Source: DATLNF01 sp046590575 (GTDB lineage Bacteria > Actinomycetota > Actinomycetes > BP-191). Taken from it: 32,999 nt of DNA. Shown piece by piece: positions 32,258 to 32,999 of the stretch. Position 1 is the first letter of the stretch; the number at the start of each line of letters is the position of its first letter. Below the pieces are notes generated by a model, which saw only the letters and a program-made list of their open reading frames with translations, was not told where the DNA came from and did not search any database. Location: the NCBI GenBank assembly GCA_046590575.1, contig JBKJUS010000203.1, positions 1 to 32,999 on the forward strand, in the 5' to 3' direction. A program made the position numbers and the translations under genes.

Positions 32258-32911
32258 GACTTCGTCACCGCACTGCAGCTCGACACCAAGCTCGAGGGCA
32301 TCCCTGCCTCGGTGCTCGCGTCCGCTCTGCAGCAGGCCCGCGAAGCCCGGATGGCGATCCTCGACGTGATGCTCGAGGAGATCGACGGCCCGGCGGAGAT
32401 GTCGCCGTTCGCGCCGCGCATCCTCACCGAGAAGATCCCGGTCGACAAGATCGGCGAGGTGATCGGGCCGAAGGGCAAGGTCATCAACCAGATCCAGGCC
32501 GACACGGGCGCCGACCTCACCATCGAGGACGACGGCACGATCTACATCGGCGCGACCGACGGCCTCAAGGCGGAGGCTGCCCTCGCGGCGATCCGCGCCA
32601 TCGTCAGCCCGACGATGCCGCTGGTCGGCGAGCGCTTCCTCGGCACGGTCGTCAAGACGACCGCGTTCGGCGCGTTCGTCTCGCTCCTGCCCGGCAAGGA
32701 CGGTCTCGTCCACATCTCCAAGCTGGGCAAGGGCAAGCGCCTCAACAAGGTCGAGGACGCCGTCAACGTCGGCGACAAGATCATGGTCGAGATCGTCGAG
32801 ATCGACGCTCGCGGCAAGATCAGCCTCGCGCCGGTCGACGACTCAGCGCCCGCGGCCGATGCCTCCGCATCGGCAGCGCCGGCTGACGCCGACGCTCCCG
32901 CCGAGTCCTAG
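32255..32911 (+). CDS. pnp: Polynucleotide phosphorylase C-terminal part, right inverted copy (5' truncated)
   Basis: The last 218 codons of a second pnp, in the orientation opposite to the first. It begins RDFVTALQLDTKLEGIPASV, with no start codon of its own (a GTG at 32312 is internal), then KH (GEVIGPKGKVINQIQADTGA) and S1 (GTVVKTTAFGAFVSLLPGKD) domains. By eye it differs from the left copy at about 13 of 185 residues before the divergent Ala/Asp-rich tail (APAADASASAAPADADAPAE), and at many synonymous third positions. It is therefore neither a sequencing echo nor a recent duplication. The next gene is pepR again, so a whole pnp-pepR segment is represented twice. Confidence 0.9.
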   Translation, partial: RDFVTALQLDTKLEGIPASVLASALQQAREARMAILDVMLEEIDGPAEMSPFAPRILTEKIPVDKIGEVIGPKGKVINQIQADTGADLTIEDDGTIYIGATDGLKAEAALAAIRAIVSPTMPLVGERFLGTVVKTTAFGAFVSLLPGKDGLVHISKLGKGKRLNKVEDAVNVGDKIMVEIVEIDARGKISLAPVDDSAPAADASASAAPADADAPAES

Positions 32912-32916
32912 TCCGA

Positions 32917-32999
32917 GTGGCACGAACCCAGGTTCTCTCCTCCGGGCAGGACGGCACGGCGATCCGCCGTACCGACCTGCCCGGAGGGCTTCGGGTCAT
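32917..32999 (+). CDS. pepR: M16 peptidase N-terminus, second copy (runs off the right edge)
   Basis: Begins with a GTG 5 nt after the right pnp stop and reads MARTQVLSSGQDGTAIRRTD then LPGGLRV before the window ends (27 codons). This matches the intact pepR at 30259-31572 except for A-to-T, V-to-A and V-to-D changes in 27 positions. Spacing to pnp is the same as in the left copy. It shows that the inverted segment continues beyond pnp. Confidence 0.85.
   Translation, partial: MARTQVLSSGQDGTAIRRTDLPGGLRV

Noticed and set aside
1..32999. tRNA, rRNA, CRISPR arrays, insertion sequences, prophage or attachment sites
   Set aside because: I looked for cloverleaf and rRNA signatures, regularly spaced direct repeats, transposase/integrase motifs and target-site duplications and saw none.

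Overview
This window is high-G+C actinobacterial (Actinomycetota) chromosome. The genes are densely packed, with many 4-nt GTGA/ATGA overlaps. The gene order is the conserved actinobacterial recA-to-pnp block, comparable with M. tuberculosis Rv2737c (recA) to Rv2783c (gpsI/pnp) and with its Streptomyces counterpart: recA, DUF3046, clgR, pgsA, ftsK, rnj, dapA, thyX, dapB, pepR, pnp. The genus cannot be fixed from the sequence alone.

Layout. Positions 1-1180 (minus strand) hold the 5' part of recA, a promoter region with a perfect LexA/SOS palindrome and a RecA_NDp-like promoter, a DUF3046 gene, and a small membrane protein followed by a hairpin terminator. Positions 1181-1546 are non-coding and carry three strong hairpins, one with a perfect T-tract on the minus strand. 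Positions 1547-7699 (plus strand) carry lhr, nei2 and a membrane protein. Positions 7704-16348 (minus strand) carry a TetR regulator, clgR, cinA, pgsA, rimO, a RodZ-like HTH/DUF4115 protein, a GNAT acetyltransferase and ftsK. Positions 16549-19136 (minus strand) carry rnj and dapA.

Positions 19203-25518 interrupt the usual dapA-thyX neighbourhood. A plus-strand operon of two alpha/beta-hydrolases and an unusual ATP-grasp ligase meets, tail to tail, a minus-strand pair of a GCS2-type carboxylate-amine ligase and an M20 amidohydrolase. A membrane-anchored cupredoxin follows. This ligase/hydrolase cluster is the best candidate here for an uncharacterised amide or peptide metabolism system. Positions 25632-31572 hold thyX, a GNAT, an atypical SDR, DUF2277, DUF2461, a 28-residue-repeat protein, dapB and the M16 peptidase pepR.

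From 31578 to the end there is an anomaly. The pnp 3' end (minus strand) abuts, at a palindromic ACGCGT at 32252-32257, a second and diverged pnp 3' end plus the start of a second pepR, both in the opposite orientation. This is most easily explained as a chimeric join between two related genomes, so the right edge should be treated with caution.

A recurring theme is a TANNNT hexamer exactly 6 (once 7) nt before the start codon, with no Shine-Dalgarno. It occurs at DUF3046, clgR, rimO, ftsK, the first esterase, the SDR and the repeat protein. This suggests widespread leaderless transcription and was used to choose several starts.
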